Source of the DNA: an uncultured Saprospiraceae bacterium
GTDB lineage: Bacteria; Bacteroidota; Bacteroidia; Chitinophagales; Saprospiraceae
Assembly: GCA_937921525.1 (NCBI GenBank)
Contig: CAKZUM010000222.1
Location: forward strand, 1-6,423
DNA length: 6,423 bases
Direction of reading: 5' to 3'
Both the position numbers and the translations under genes were made by a program. Below, in pieces: positions 6,057 to 6,423 of the stretch. How positions within the stretch are numbered: position 1 is the first letter of the stretch; each line of letters opens with the position of its first letter. Below the pieces are notes generated by a model, which saw nothing but the letters and a program-made list of their open reading frames with translations, did not search any database and had not been told where the DNA came from.

Positions 6057-6423
6057 TTATACTAACAGTCCTTCTACTTTTTCTTCTTGAAATAAGAAAT
6101 TTCGAAGCATTGTTTTCCCTGTAGGCGTCATAATAGACTCTGGATGAAACTGTACACCACGTACATTATGCGTACGGTGGCGCATCGCCATAATGACTCC
6201 ATGTTCATCTACTGCGGTTATTTGAAAACAATCGGGAATATTATGTTTTTCTACCACCCAAGAATGATAGCGTCCAGCCTCGATTTCGGCAGGTAAGCCT
6301 CTAAATGTTAAAGAGTTGCCGTCCACTATTTTGATAGGAGTGGCTACCCCGTGATACACTTTTTCAATATTATGTAATGTCCCACCAAAAGCCTCACCAA
6401 TAGCTTGATGGCCTAAACAAACG
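6057..6423 (-). CDS. trpG: Anthranilate/aminodeoxychorismate synthase glutamine amidotransferase, partial
   Basis: This subunit hydrolyses glutamine and passes ammonia to the chorismate-binding partner, TrpE (tryptophan synthesis) or PabB (folate synthesis). The 121 visible residues are the C-terminal part of a class-I glutamine amidotransferase. The gene runs off the window end, so roughly the first 75-80 residues of a protein of about 190 are missing. The visible part opens with VCLGHQAIGEAFGG, giving the nucleophile Cys2, and ends with GVQFHPES, giving His93 and Glu95 of the catalytic triad. RYHSW at 51-55 is typical of TrpG/PabA and argues against CarA or GuaA. A GTG at 6357-6359 is internal, since conserved family sequence continues upstream. 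TrpG and PabA cannot be separated from this part, and many bacteria use one protein for both jobs. A terminator follows. Confidence 0.92.
   Translation of the reverse strand, partial: VCLGHQAIGEAFGGTLHNIEKVYHGVATPIKIVDGNSLTFRGLPAEIEAGRYHSWVVEKHNIPDCFQITAVDEHGVIMAMRHRTHNVRGVQFHPESIMTPTGKTMLRNFLFQEEKVEGLLV

Noticed and set aside
6357..6359. GTG as the start of a 100-residue gene
   Set aside because: Conserved TrpG sequence including the catalytic Cys continues upstream in frame to the window edge, so this codon is an internal Val.

Overview
The window looks like chromosomal DNA of a Bacteroidota bacterium. The evidence is AT-rich sequence, genes without clear Shine-Dalgarno sites, two envelope proteins of Bacteroidota style (one with PD40 and SPOR domains, one with an N-terminal sandwich-like module and an OmpA domain), and a MobA-like protein with the N-terminus typical of this phylum. 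A member of the Saprospirales such as Aureispira is a guess from overall feel, not shown. No phage, transposase, CRISPR or RNA gene was seen.

All five protein genes lie on the minus strand, so transcription runs from high to low coordinates. From 6423 down: the C-terminal part of a TrpG/PabA glutamine amidotransferase (6057-6423, cut by the window edge); a long terminator hairpin (5911-5992); a secreted OmpA-family protein (4703-5845); a repeat-bearing intergenic region (4382-4702) with a possible promoter; a MobA-like molybdenum-cofactor guanylyltransferase (3230-4381) followed after 25-28 bases by purN (2638-3204), probably one transcript; a 129-base gap with a possible promoter; a 670-residue TPR/PD40/SPOR envelope protein (496-2508); and a gene-free left end (1-495) with an element about 409 bp long bounded by inverted repeats.

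The genes form no obvious single pathway. TrpG/PabA, MobA and PurN are housekeeping enzymes (chorismate amination, molybdenum cofactor, purines). The two envelope proteins both carry peptidoglycan-binding modules of different families (SPOR and OmpA) and probably act in the periplasm or at the inner face of the outer membrane.

The least ordinary content is non-coding. The left element has matching ends, nested hairpins and two internal direct-repeat modules. The mobA upstream region has two 63-bp tandem units plus a diverged copy in the opposite orientation that reaches the ompA stop codon. The two loci share a GGATT / TTGTAGG / GTTGAC arrangement, which suggests one family of dispersed repeats. 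The 63-bp units are in frame with mobA and create a false-looking 48-residue extension.
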